From positions 62,001 to 126,000 of the forward strand of contig JAJZUT010000002.1 in assembly GCA_021847105.1 (NCBI GenBank): a stretch of 64,000 nucleotides of DNA. The letters run 5' to 3'. The notes beneath the pieces were generated by a model that saw only the letters and a list, made by a program, of their open reading frames with translations, searched no databases and was not told the DNA's origin. The position numbers were made by a program, and so were the translations under genes. Positions within the stretch are counted from its first letter, which is position 1; each line of letters starts with the position of its first letter. The DNA is from Pseudomonadota bacterium (GTDB lineage: Bacteria > Pseudomonadota > Gammaproteobacteria > Steroidobacterales > Steroidobacteraceae). Positions 36,498 to 44,484 of the stretch are shown one piece after another.

Positions 36498-36872
36498 AAT
36501 CGGCACCTCGGCGGCTGGGCGCGCTCTTGCGAGGACTAGGTTGAACCATCTTATCGCGAGACAGGATGTTCGGGGCAGCAGCGCCGCCGGCGAGCGGTAC
36601 GATCACATGCCTCAAGGTCGGCGGATCCTGGCCGGGTCAGGGAGATCCCTGCTCCATCAGCGAGGAGGCAGCCCCCGGCGCCATACCGATCGCGGGGGCG
36701 TCTGACGGACCACCGGCAGGGGAGTTGCCCCGTTCGCGCAGCCCTGAACCTGCCATCGATCGGCACGCACACTCATGGCGTCAGCGCCGACTGCAAGATG
36801 ATCCACGCACCGACCCTCAGCGCTCTGGCCTCGCGAGCACTTTGCGTGCCCGCGAATCCCGTTGCAGTACCG
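36498..36872. other. Intergenic stretch with no supported gene
   Basis: About 375 bases between the UspA start and the phospholipase-D gene stop. Small open frames exist but have no family signature. Several GC-rich inverted segments (for example near 36640-36720) could fold, but no riboswitch or known RNA family could be recognised. Confidence 0.4.
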
Positions 36873-38279
36873 CTAAGTCCGCGAGCGACGCAGCCGCCGC
36901 CACAAGAGGCTCAGGCCCAGCCAGGTGGAAAACGCCGCGAACGGCCAGGCAAGCAATTGCGGCGCCCAGAACCCAAGCCCGCCGAGTGCAACCAGGCTGC
37001 CGCCGGCTACCGTCAGGACCCCTCGCTCGGAATCCCCGAGCACCCTGCGATTGGCAATCGCCGCGCCCACTGTGTTGGCCAGGCGCAGTGCGCTCGCAGC
37101 CGCCCGCGAGGAGCTGCCGCTACGCGAATTGCGGGCAACCAGCGCCTGCGGCCGCGGCCGCCGCCCCTGCAGCAGCAGTTCGGTCGCGTTATCCAGATCG
37201 CGCAGAAACTGCTCCTGCATCTGCCCGGCGAAGCCGGTGTCCTCAATCGCGGCATCGATCTCGCAGTTGGCGAGCCAACTCGAGAGGTTGAGGTTTGATG
37301 AGCCCACGCGCGCCCACCGACCGTCAGCGACCGCGGTCTTGGCATGCATCATGCTGCCGTTCCATTCGAACACACGGATACCCGCTTCCAGCAGCGGCCG
37401 GTAACCGGCCCGCGAAAGCGCGCCCACTGCCGGCAGATTGTTGCTACCGGGCACGAGCAAGCGCACATCGACGCCATCGGCGGCCGCAGCGGCGAGGCCG
37501 CGAACGTAAGTCGGGATACCGACAAAATACGCATCGCTGATCCACAGACTATGGTTCGCCATAGCAGCGATCAGCGAGTCGAGCCGGTACATCGCTCCGT
37601 GTGCCGGCAGCGTCGCGATCACCCGCAGCGCCACCTCACCGCAGACCGCCGGCGTCGGCGCAGCGGCAAACGGCAGCGGTGCACCTGACCCACTCCAGCT
37701 GTCACGGAAGGCTGCCTCAATGTCCGCCACGGCTGGTCCGGCAATGAGCACGCCGCTGTCGCGCCAGGGCGCAACCCCGCGCGCCGCATCACCGAGCCAC
37801 TTCGCGGCAATGCAGACACCGGAGATCGAGCCGAGCTCCCCATCTACAACGAGCAGCTTGCGGTGGTCGCGGCCGACCCAGCCGAGGGGACTCTCCACGC
37901 GCGGCCGGTTGAATGCGCGAACCTCAATACCTGCGGCGCGCAGCGGCGCGAAGAACGCGCGGCTTGCGTTGCCGAACGTCCCAAACCAGTCATGGATCAG
38001 CGCGACTTGCACCCCGGCGCGGGCCCGCTCGCACAACAGATCACGAAACCGGCGGCCCACTGCATCGTCGGCGATGATGTAGTTCTCGAGCAGCACATAT
38101 CGGCGCGCCGATTCGATCAACTCCGCCCAGGCACGGAAATGCGCCGCACCGTCGATCAGCAATTGCACGCGGTTGCCGCTCACCAGCGGCGCGCCCGCGG
38201 CACGGCTGAGCGCCTGGCCAGCCAGGAGCCGCAGCGAGGCGAACGGCTGAGGAGTCGAGGGACTGTCCAGGACGCGCAT
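36873..38279 (-). CDS. Phospholipase D-family cardiolipin synthase-like protein
   Basis: A 468-residue enzyme with two PLD catalytic motifs: GRDHRKLLVVDGELGSISG (first HKD) and MMHAKTAVADGRWARVGSSN (second HKD), both with intact H, K and D. This matches ClsB/ClsC-type cardiolipin synthases, which join two phosphatidyl units. No N-terminal membrane helices are present, while the C-terminus has one or two hydrophobic segments (GVLTVAGGSLVALGGLGFWA; LLAWPFAAFSTWLGLSLLW) that would anchor it. The start is ATG 38279. Substrate pair (PG+PG or PG+PE) is not predictable. Confidence 0.85.
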   Translation of the reverse strand: MRVLDSPSTPQPFASLRLLAGQALSRAAGAPLVSGNRVQLLIDGAAHFRAWAELIESARRYVLLENYIIADDAVGRRFRDLLCERARAGVQVALIHDWFGTFGNASRAFFAPLRAAGIEVRAFNRPRVESPLGWVGRDHRKLLVVDGELGSISGVCIAAKWLGDAARGVAPWRDSGVLIAGPAVADIEAAFRDSWSGSGAPLPFAAAPTPAVCGEVALRVIATLPAHGAMYRLDSLIAAMANHSLWISDAYFVGIPTYVRGLAAAAADGVDVRLLVPGSNNLPAVGALSRAGYRPLLEAGIRVFEWNGSMMHAKTAVADGRWARVGSSNLNLSSWLANCEIDAAIEDTGFAGQMQEQFLRDLDNATELLLQGRRPRPQALVARNSRSGSSSRAAASALRLANTVGAAIANRRVLGDSERGVLTVAGGSLVALGGLGFWAPQLLAWPFAAFSTWLGLSLLWRRLRRSRT

Positions 38280-38289
38280 CGGCACAGTG

Positions 38290-39496
38290 TAGGCCGGCTA
38301 GGGTGCCGCCCGCGACCACAGACCGATCAGTACAGGCGGGAGGGGCGCCGCAGCCGATCGGCAACGTCCGAGAGGCATCCCCCAGAGCGCGACGGCGAAC
38401 AGCACCGCCGCGCTGCGCCCAGAGGGCTGCTACCACCAGCACGGACGCAGCGAGCACATGCGAGAACGAAACGACCCCGTACACCACCCGCTGGTCGAGC
38501 GCGCTGCCGAGCAGATACAGGCATGGCCCGGCCGTGATCGCTGCGCCCCCCCTGACCGCGCTGATGGCGAGCGGCCGCGCCCGCACCACGTCGTTGCCGA
38601 CGGCTGCGGCCACAATCCCTGCGATCAGAATGGCGTGCGCGTAGTGCAGGGAGTCTCCCATGCGCCCCGGATCCTGCGCTTACACGATTGCCTCGGTGAC
38701 CGCATGGCTGGAGGTGCCGAAAGCCAGCCACCCTATCGCCAACGTACCCAGGAGCGCGAGCGAAGCCCCTAGGGTCTCTGCCGGAGCGGCCGCTCACGCG
38801 CCGCTCAACGCTGCCCCCGTTACGAGCAGCGATTCACCGAGCGCGACGATCACGAACTGCTGGCAGCGTTCGGCGAGATGCCCGCCTTCGATGGTCCACT
38901 CCCGTGTGTGCGAGCGACCGAGGCCGGGCAGAGCAAACCCAAACATTGGCGAGACGTACTCACACCCCACAGCCGCCAGCCATAGGCCCAACCGCCACTG
39001 CGCGGGCCACCCGGCACCAGCCAGCCAGAAACACGCCGCGATGAGTAGCCACCCCAGAATCCGCCGGTAGTTGGCCGCGAGCGCGTGATCGGCAGGTACA
39101 CAGGGCACGACACGCGGTCCGACCGACCTGCATTAGCATGTAGGCGAGCGCGAACAGCCCGCCGCGTGTGGCAAGATCCCCTGGAGTGCTCACGGCCATG
39201 ACCAGTGCGAGCGCCATGCTGCTCAGCAGCAGGGAGCGGATCTCGGGAGTTTCGCGGTTAAACCAATTGGTGACCCAACACGTGTGCTGCCAGCCGAGCC
39301 AGAGCGCGAACCACAGCACCAACGCCTGCACGAGCCCGAGCCCAGTGAGATGGTGCCAGAGCTGGTGGCTCAACTGGGTGAGAGCGAACGCGTAGACCAG
39401 ATCGAAGATCAGCTCTTCGCGGGTCAGTTGTGCCTGGCGTCCGTCGTGGCGGCGTAGCCAGGGATGTGCTTGCGCCAACGCCTCTGGTGCACTCAT
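38290..39496 (-). pseudogene. Broken low-temperature-requirement A (LtrA) gene
   Basis: The pieces of one LtrA-family membrane protein are spread over two frames. The N-terminal part (39496 to about 39130) reads LTREELIFDLVYAFALTQLS and LFALAYMLMQVGR. The match then continues in another frame (about 39120 to 38794: RRILGWLLIAACFWLAG, AERCQQFVIVALGESLLVTG), so a frameshift lies near 39110-39130. That frame meets TGA at 38794-38796, continues (LGASLALLGTLAIGWLAF), meets TAA near 38681, and goes on again (GRMGDSLHYAHAILIAGIVA). One frameshift and two nonsense codons make the gene inactive. The 3' boundary is unclear. The family is often part of membrane stress loci. Confidence 0.75.
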
Positions 39497-39552
39497 GACT
39501 GCCGCCTCATGCCCAAGGTGCACGGCACATCTGGACGGTGCGCCAGAGCGCG

Positions 39553-40899
39553 TCAATCCCCGGCGATCGTCATCTCCCCGATGAGCAACGAACCGCAGCG
39601 TATGGTGCCGCGAACATCCACGTCATCGCCGAGCGCCACGATGTTCTGATACATCTGGCGCAGGTTGCCCGCGATGGTCACCTCGTGCACAGGATAGGCG
39701 ATCGCGCCGTCCTCGACCCAGAAGCCGCTGGCGCCGCGCGAGTAGTCCCCGGTCACCCCGTTGACCCCCTGCCCCATCAGCTCCGTAACCCACAGGCCAG
39801 CACCCAGCTCCCGCAGCAATGCCTCGCGCGAACGGGCGGCGGCAGAGCCCACGAGCAGGTTGTGGATACCCCCGGCGTTGCCCGTGGTCTTCAGACCGAG
39901 CCGGCGCGCCGAGTAGCTGCCGAGCACGTAGCCTTGCAGAACGCCCTGCTCGATGAGTTCGCGGTCGCGGGTGGCCGCCCCCTCGGCATCGAACGGAGCG
40001 CTACCGAGGGCTTTGGGGATGTGGGGCCGCTCACTCATCCGCACAAACGCGGGGAATACCTGCTCGCCGGCCGCATCGAGCAGAAACGAGGCCTTGCGGT
40101 ACTGACTCGAACCGCGGATCGCCCCGATGAAATGCTGCACCAGACCGCGGGCCATCTCGGGAGCGAATAGCACCGGCGCACGCCGCGTGGTCAGCTTGCG
40201 GGCCCCCAGGCGCGCGCAGGCGCGCCGTCCGGCGGCGATTCCGACCGCTTCGGGGGCGTCTAGTTCGAGCGGATCGCGCGCGGCGGTGAACCAGTAATCG
40301 CGCTGCATCTGGCTGCCCTGCTGCGCGATGAGCGAACAACTCACGGAATGACTGGTGCCGGAAAAGCCGGCGAGAAAGCCGAGGGAATTGCCATATAGGC
40401 CGGTATGACGTTGCGTGCTCACCGAGGCCCCCTCGGAGTTGGTGATCCGCGCATCGACTCCCATGCCGGCGCGCTCGCACCGCTGGGCGATGTCGATCGC
40501 CGCTTCGGCGGGCAGCTCCCAGGGGTGATCGAGATCCAGGTCCGGAATGTCGCGCGCCAGCGCCTCGGGCTCCACCAGTCCTGCGTAGGGATCCGCCGCA
40601 GTGAAGCGCGCGATCGCGCAGGCCTTCTCCACGCTCGCACGCACCGCCTCGCGGCTGAGGTCCGCGGTACTCGCCGACCCCTTGCGCTGCCCGAAGTACA
40701 CCGTCACCGCCATTCCCCGGTCACGCTGATACTCGATCGTCTCCACCTCACCGAGACGCACCGTCACGCCGAGGCCCTGACCGACGCTCGCGTCCGCCTC
40801 GGCTTGGCTGGCGCCCTGGCGGGATGCCTCCTCGAGCGCAAAGCGGACAGCGTCCGCAAGCGTTGCGGTGGAAGCGTGTGGCTTGAGCGCCTGCTGCAT
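39553..40899 (-). CDS. pmbA: Metalloprotease subunit TldE/PmbA
   Basis: A 448-residue TldE/PmbA protein, partner of TldD in a zinc protease that matures peptides such as microcin B17 and degrades some antitoxins. Diagnostic stretches are QAEADASVGQGLGVTVRLGE, GNSLGFLAGFSGTSHSVSCS, LGLKTTGNAGGIHNLLV and LWVTELMGQGVNGVTGDYSR. ATG 40899 gives the normal N-terminus. tldD is not in the window, which is usual. Divergent from darP. Confidence 0.93.
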   Translation of the reverse strand: MQQALKPHASTATLADAVRFALEEASRQGASQAEADASVGQGLGVTVRLGEVETIEYQRDRGMAVTVYFGQRKGSASTADLSREAVRASVEKACAIARFTAADPYAGLVEPEALARDIPDLDLDHPWELPAEAAIDIAQRCERAGMGVDARITNSEGASVSTQRHTGLYGNSLGFLAGFSGTSHSVSCSLIAQQGSQMQRDYWFTAARDPLELDAPEAVGIAAGRRACARLGARKLTTRRAPVLFAPEMARGLVQHFIGAIRGSSQYRKASFLLDAAGEQVFPAFVRMSERPHIPKALGSAPFDAEGAATRDRELIEQGVLQGYVLGSYSARRLGLKTTGNAGGIHNLLVGSAAARSREALLRELGAGLWVTELMGQGVNGVTGDYSRGASGFWVEDGAIAYPVHEVTIAGNLRQMYQNIVALGDDVDVRGTIRCGSLLIGEMTIAGD

Positions 40900-41017
40900 G
40901 GAAAATCCTCGTTGAGCACACTGCCGCCGGTCGGCGGACGCCCGCCGCCGCACTCACGCGAGCGGCCGGAATGCGCTAGTGTAGCAGCCATGCACCGCCG
41001 CCCACCGCAACCCGACC

Positions 41018-41536
41018 ATGCGCCCGCTTGAGTCCGACGCGAACGCAGCCGAGCAGGCCCTCCCGAGCAAGAGTGAGCGCAAGCGCGCCGCGCACGCCGC
41101 CCAGGACCTCGGCGAGGCGCTGATCGCTCTGCGCGAGCGTGATCTGCAGGCGCTCGAGCTGCCGGAGGCGCTGCTCGAGGCGGTGCGCGCCGCCCGTGGC
41201 ATACGCAGCCGCGCGGCCGCGGCGCGCCAGCGCCAGTACATCGGCAAGCTGATGCGCCAGATCGACACCGAGCCGATCCGTCGCGCCCTCACGTCCCGCA
41301 GCGAACGCGACGCCGAGGAAACCCAGCGATTCAAGCGCGCCGAGCACTGGCGGGCCCGGCTGCTCGCCGAGGGCGAGACGGCGCTCGATGAGCTGGCCGC
41401 GGCGCGCCCGGATTTCGAGCGCGAGCAGTGGGCACGGCTGGTGAGCGCGGCGCGTGCCGAGCGGCCCGCCGGCACCGCCACGCAGGGCGCGGCCGGTCGT
41501 GCGCTGTTCCGCGCGCTGCGCGGCCTCCTTGGGTAG
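41018..41536 (+). CDS. darP: DarP (YjgA, DUF615) ribosome maturation factor
   Basis: A 172-residue helical protein matching YjgA/DarP, a late 50S assembly factor. [36 protein letters not shown] and [18 protein letters not shown] are the family landmarks. The pmbA (tldE)-yjgA divergent pair is conserved in many gammaproteobacteria, including E. coli (where the two are neighbours). The stop lies ten bases before the purE start codon. Confidence 0.92.
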   Translation: MRPLESDANAAEQALPSKSERKRAAHAAQDLGEALIALRERDLQALELPEALLEAVRAARGIRSRAAAARQRQYIGKLMRQIDTEPIRRALTSRSERDAEETQRFKRAEHWRARLLAEGETALDELAAARPDFEREQWARLVSAARAERPAGTATQGAAGRALFRALRGLLG

Positions 41537-41539
41537 AAT
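41534..41539 (+). promoter_or_regulatory. -10 box seven bases before the purE ATG
   Basis: TAGAAT overlaps the darP stop region and is followed by CCCGCGG and the ATG at 41547. No Shine-Dalgarno is present, so if it is used the mRNA begins at the start codon. No clear -35 is visible. Confidence 0.5.
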
Positions 41540-41546
41540 CCCGCGG

Positions 41547-42044
41547 ATGAACGCGCTGGTCGGCATCATCATGGGTTCGACGTCGGACTGGGAAACGCTG
41601 CGGGCGGCCGCCGACATGTTGGACAAGTTCGCAATTGCACACGAAGTCCGGGTCGTCTCGGCGCACCGCACGCCGGATCTGCTTTTCGAATACGCAGCCA
41701 GCGCCCGCGGGCGCGGCCTCGAAGTGATCATTGCCGGTGCAGGCGGCGCGGCGCACCTGCCGGGCATGACCGCCGCCAAGACCACCTTGCCGGTCCTCGG
41801 CGTGCCGGTGCAGTCGAAGACCCTGGGCGGGCTGGATTCGCTTCTGTCGATCGTGCAGATGCCCACTGGCGTGCCGGTCGCCACGTTCGCCATCGGCACG
41901 GCGGGCGCCGCCAATGCCGCACTGTGCGCAGCGGCGATCCTCGCCAATAAGCACCCGGCCGTGGCCGAGGCGCTCGAGGCATTCCGGCGCGATCAGACCG
42001 CCGCCGTGCTCGCCCATCCGGATCCGCGCACGGTACGCGCATGA
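41547..42044 (+). CDS. purE: N5-carboxyaminoimidazole ribonucleotide mutase
   Basis: Class I PurE, converts N5-CAIR to CAIR in purine synthesis. 165 residues with [31 protein letters not shown] and [17 protein letters not shown], including the catalytic histidine in SAHRTP. ATG 41547 begins the conserved domain directly. The stop overlaps the purK start (ATGA). Confidence 0.96.
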   Translation: MNALVGIIMGSTSDWETLRAAADMLDKFAIAHEVRVVSAHRTPDLLFEYAASARGRGLEVIIAGAGGAAHLPGMTAAKTTLPVLGVPVQSKTLGGLDSLLSIVQMPTGVPVATFAIGTAGAANAALCAAAILANKHPAVAEALEAFRRDQTAAVLAHPDPRTVRA

Positions 42045-43150
42045 CGGTTGGAGTCATCGGCGGCGGACAGCTCGGCCGCATGCTCGCCCTGGCCGGCTAT
42101 CCGCTCGGCCTCGATTTCCTCTTCCTCGACCCGTCGCGCGAGGCGCCGGCCGGCCGAGTCGCCCCGGTGGTGCATGGGGCGTTCACCGACCCACAGCCGC
42201 TGAAGTGGCTGTCCCGCGAGTGCGAGGTGCTGACCTTCGACTGGGAGAACATCTCGGTCGAGGCGTTGCGCAAGCACGCTTCCGGCGCGCGCCGCGCGCG
42301 CATCTGTCCGCCGGTACCGGCGCTCGCGACAGCGCAGGACCGGGTGGCCGAGAAGCGCCTGTTCGAGCGCCTCGGCATTCCCACCACGCGCTGGCGGGCG
42401 ATTTCCTCGCGCTCGCAACTGGAGCGGGCGGTGCGCGAGGTGGGCCTGCCGGCGGTCATCAAGACCCGCCGCATGGGCTACGACGGCAAGGGTCAGATGC
42501 GCATCAGCACGGCCGAAGAGGCACAGCAGGCCTGGCAGAGCCTCGGCAGCGTACCGCTCCTCTACGAGGAGTGGATTCCGTTCGATTGCGAGGTATCCAT
42601 CATCGGCGCGCGCAGCACGCACGGGCAGACCGTGTTCTACCCGTTGAACGGCAACGTGCACGCGGATGGCATCCTGCGCCTGACACGAGCGCCGTTTGGA
42701 CCGGGCCGCTGGCACCGAACGGCCGTCGAGTATCTAACGCGCTGCCTGGAGCACTTTCGCTACGTTGGTGTACTGACCATTGAGTTCTTCGTGCGCCAGG
42801 GGCGTCTGATCGCCAACGAAATGGCCCCTCGAGTGCACAACTCGGGCCATTGGACGATCGAGGGCTGCGCTACCAGCCAGTTCGAGAATCATCTGCGCGC
42901 CATTCTGGGTCTGCCGCTCGGCTCGACGCGCCCGAACGGCCACAGCGCGATGATCAATCTGATCGGCGAGATGCCCGCGCGCGAGCAACTGCTCGAGTTC
43001 GAGGGCCTGCATCTGCACGATTACAGCAAGGAACCGCGACCAGGTCGCAAGCTCGGGCACTGCACGTTGGTCGAGGATTCCGCCAGCCGGCGCGATCGGC
43101 TGGCGCGGCGCGTGCTCGCCCAGGTAGCCCCGGCGGTACGCGTGTCGTAG
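42041..43150 (+). CDS. purK: N5-carboxyaminoimidazole ribonucleotide synthase
   Basis: ATP-grasp enzyme that carboxylates AIR with bicarbonate and ATP, upstream of PurE. 369 residues with [37 protein letters not shown] (ATP-binding lysine and glycine loop), [19 protein letters not shown] and [32 protein letters not shown]. The ATG overlaps the purE stop, so the two are coupled as in E. coli. Followed after 12 bases by the ExeA-FHA gene. Confidence 0.96.
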   Translation: MTVGVIGGGQLGRMLALAGYPLGLDFLFLDPSREAPAGRVAPVVHGAFTDPQPLKWLSRECEVLTFDWENISVEALRKHASGARRARICPPVPALATAQDRVAEKRLFERLGIPTTRWRAISSRSQLERAVREVGLPAVIKTRRMGYDGKGQMRISTAEEAQQAWQSLGSVPLLYEEWIPFDCEVSIIGARSTHGQTVFYPLNGNVHADGILRLTRAPFGPGRWHRTAVEYLTRCLEHFRYVGVLTIEFFVRQGRLIANEMAPRVHNSGHWTIEGCATSQFENHLRAILGLPLGSTRPNGHSAMINLIGEMPAREQLLEFEGLHLHDYSKEPRPGRKLGHCTLVEDSASRRDRLARRVLAQVAPAVRVS

Positions 43151-43162
43151 CATAGCCACGCC

Positions 43163-44467
43163 ATGTACATCGAGCCGTTCCATCTGAAAGAACTGCCGTT
43201 TCGGCTCAGCCCCGACCCGCAATTCCTATTCCTCTCCAAGCAGCACGCCCGCGCCAAGGCGTACATGGAGTCGACGATCTGGTTCGCCGACGGCTTCGTC
43301 GTCATTACCGGGGAGATCGGCGCGGGCAAAACCACCCTCATCGAGTCATTCCTGCGGGAAATTCCGCAGGATGTCGTGGTGGCGCAGATTAACCAGACGC
43401 AGGTCTCGGCAGTGGATTTCCTGCAGTCGCTGCTTGCCCAGTTCGGCTTCTCGCCATTCAAGATGAAGAAGGGCGAGTTGCTCGTCACGCTGAACAATTT
43501 CCTCATCGAGCAGTACGCGGCCGGACGGCGCGTACTGCTCATCGTCGATGAGGCGCAGAATCTCTCGCTGCGCGTGCTGGAGGAAATCCGCCTGCTCTCG
43601 GGCGTGGAGACCACCAAAGACAAGGTGCTGCGGATCATCCTCGCCGGACAGCCGGAACTGAACGCCAAGCTCGACGCTCCGGAGCTGGTGCAGCTGAACC
43701 AGCGCGTGCGGCTGCGCTTTCACCTCTCGGCGCTCTCACAGGAGGAGACCGCCGAGTACATCCGCCACCGACTCGCGGTGGCCGGAGCCGCCGAGCGGGA
43801 GATCTTCGAGCCAGACACCTTCGCCGAGATCCACCGTTATGCCGGCGGAGTGCCTCGCCTGATCAACACCCTGTGCGACACCGCGATGATGGCGGCGTTC
43901 ACGAACGATCGTGACCGGGTCACGGCCACGGACGTCGCCAGTGCGGTGAGCGAGCTGCAATGGGTGGAATTCGCCGCGCGGCCTCAGGGAGTCGGCGCGA
44001 CGGCCGCGGCGCGCGTGCGCGCCCGGCGCGAACCGTTCTTGCCGCCTCTGGCGCGCTTGCAAGTGCTCGAGGGCGGCCACATGCAGCAGGAGGTCGCATT
44101 GCTACCGGGACGGATCATCCTCGGACGCACCCCCGACAACGACCTACAGATCGACAGCCGCTTCATCAGCCGGCATCACTGCCAGATCACCACCACCAAT
44201 CACGCCAGCATCATCGAGGATCTGAACAGCACGAACGGACTGTATGTTCGCTCGGTGCGCGTGCACCGGCATTATCTGCGCGACGGGGACGTGGTACTGA
44301 TTGGCAAGCACGAGTTGCTGTACGTCGATGAACGCCTCGCGCATGCCCGCGGCAATCCGAACGACACCCTGCCTGAAATTCCAACGCTAGGCGAGGAAGA
44401 TGCAACGCTCGCTGGCGAGGATCTGCCGATCTCGATTCCGACCGTCTCGCCGCGCTCCCAGAACTGA
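43163..44467 (+). CDS. ExeA/GspA-family AAA ATPase fused to an FHA domain
   Basis: A 434-residue protein. The N-terminal AAA part matches ExeA/MSHA MshM-type ATPases: MYIEPFHLKELPFRLSPDPQ, Walker A GEIGAGKTT (50-58), Walker B LLIVDEAQN (D129 E130), and LILAGQPELN-like sensor. The C-terminal forkhead-associated domain (about 305-385) has GRTPDNDLQI, SRHHCQI and NSTNGLYVRSV, the phosphothreonine-binding residues. Such FHA-fused ExeA proteins are rarer than plain ones. The tail after residue 390 is acidic. Likely role is regulated assembly of an envelope machine or a phospho-dependent signal; no partners are adjacent. Confidence 0.85.
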   Translation: MYIEPFHLKELPFRLSPDPQFLFLSKQHARAKAYMESTIWFADGFVVITGEIGAGKTTLIESFLREIPQDVVVAQINQTQVSAVDFLQSLLAQFGFSPFKMKKGELLVTLNNFLIEQYAAGRRVLLIVDEAQNLSLRVLEEIRLLSGVETTKDKVLRIILAGQPELNAKLDAPELVQLNQRVRLRFHLSALSQEETAEYIRHRLAVAGAAEREIFEPDTFAEIHRYAGGVPRLINTLCDTAMMAAFTNDRDRVTATDVASAVSELQWVEFAARPQGVGATAAARVRARREPFLPPLARLQVLEGGHMQQEVALLPGRIILGRTPDNDLQIDSRFISRHHCQITTTNHASIIEDLNSTNGLYVRSVRVHRHYLRDGDVVLIGKHELLYVDERLAHARGNPNDTLPEIPTLGEEDATLAGEDLPISIPTVSPRSQN

Positions 44468-44484
44468 TCGCCAGGTGCGGCGCC

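Noticed and set aside
36600..36720. Possible riboswitch-like fold in the gap between uspA and the phospholipase-D gene
   Set aside because: Conserved blocks of the fluoride, yybP-ykoY or guanidine aptamers could not be matched.
40990..41031. 13-codon frame beginning ATG-CAC before darP
   Set aside because: It overlaps the darP start, has no ribosome site and no typical leader-peptide composition; probably chance.
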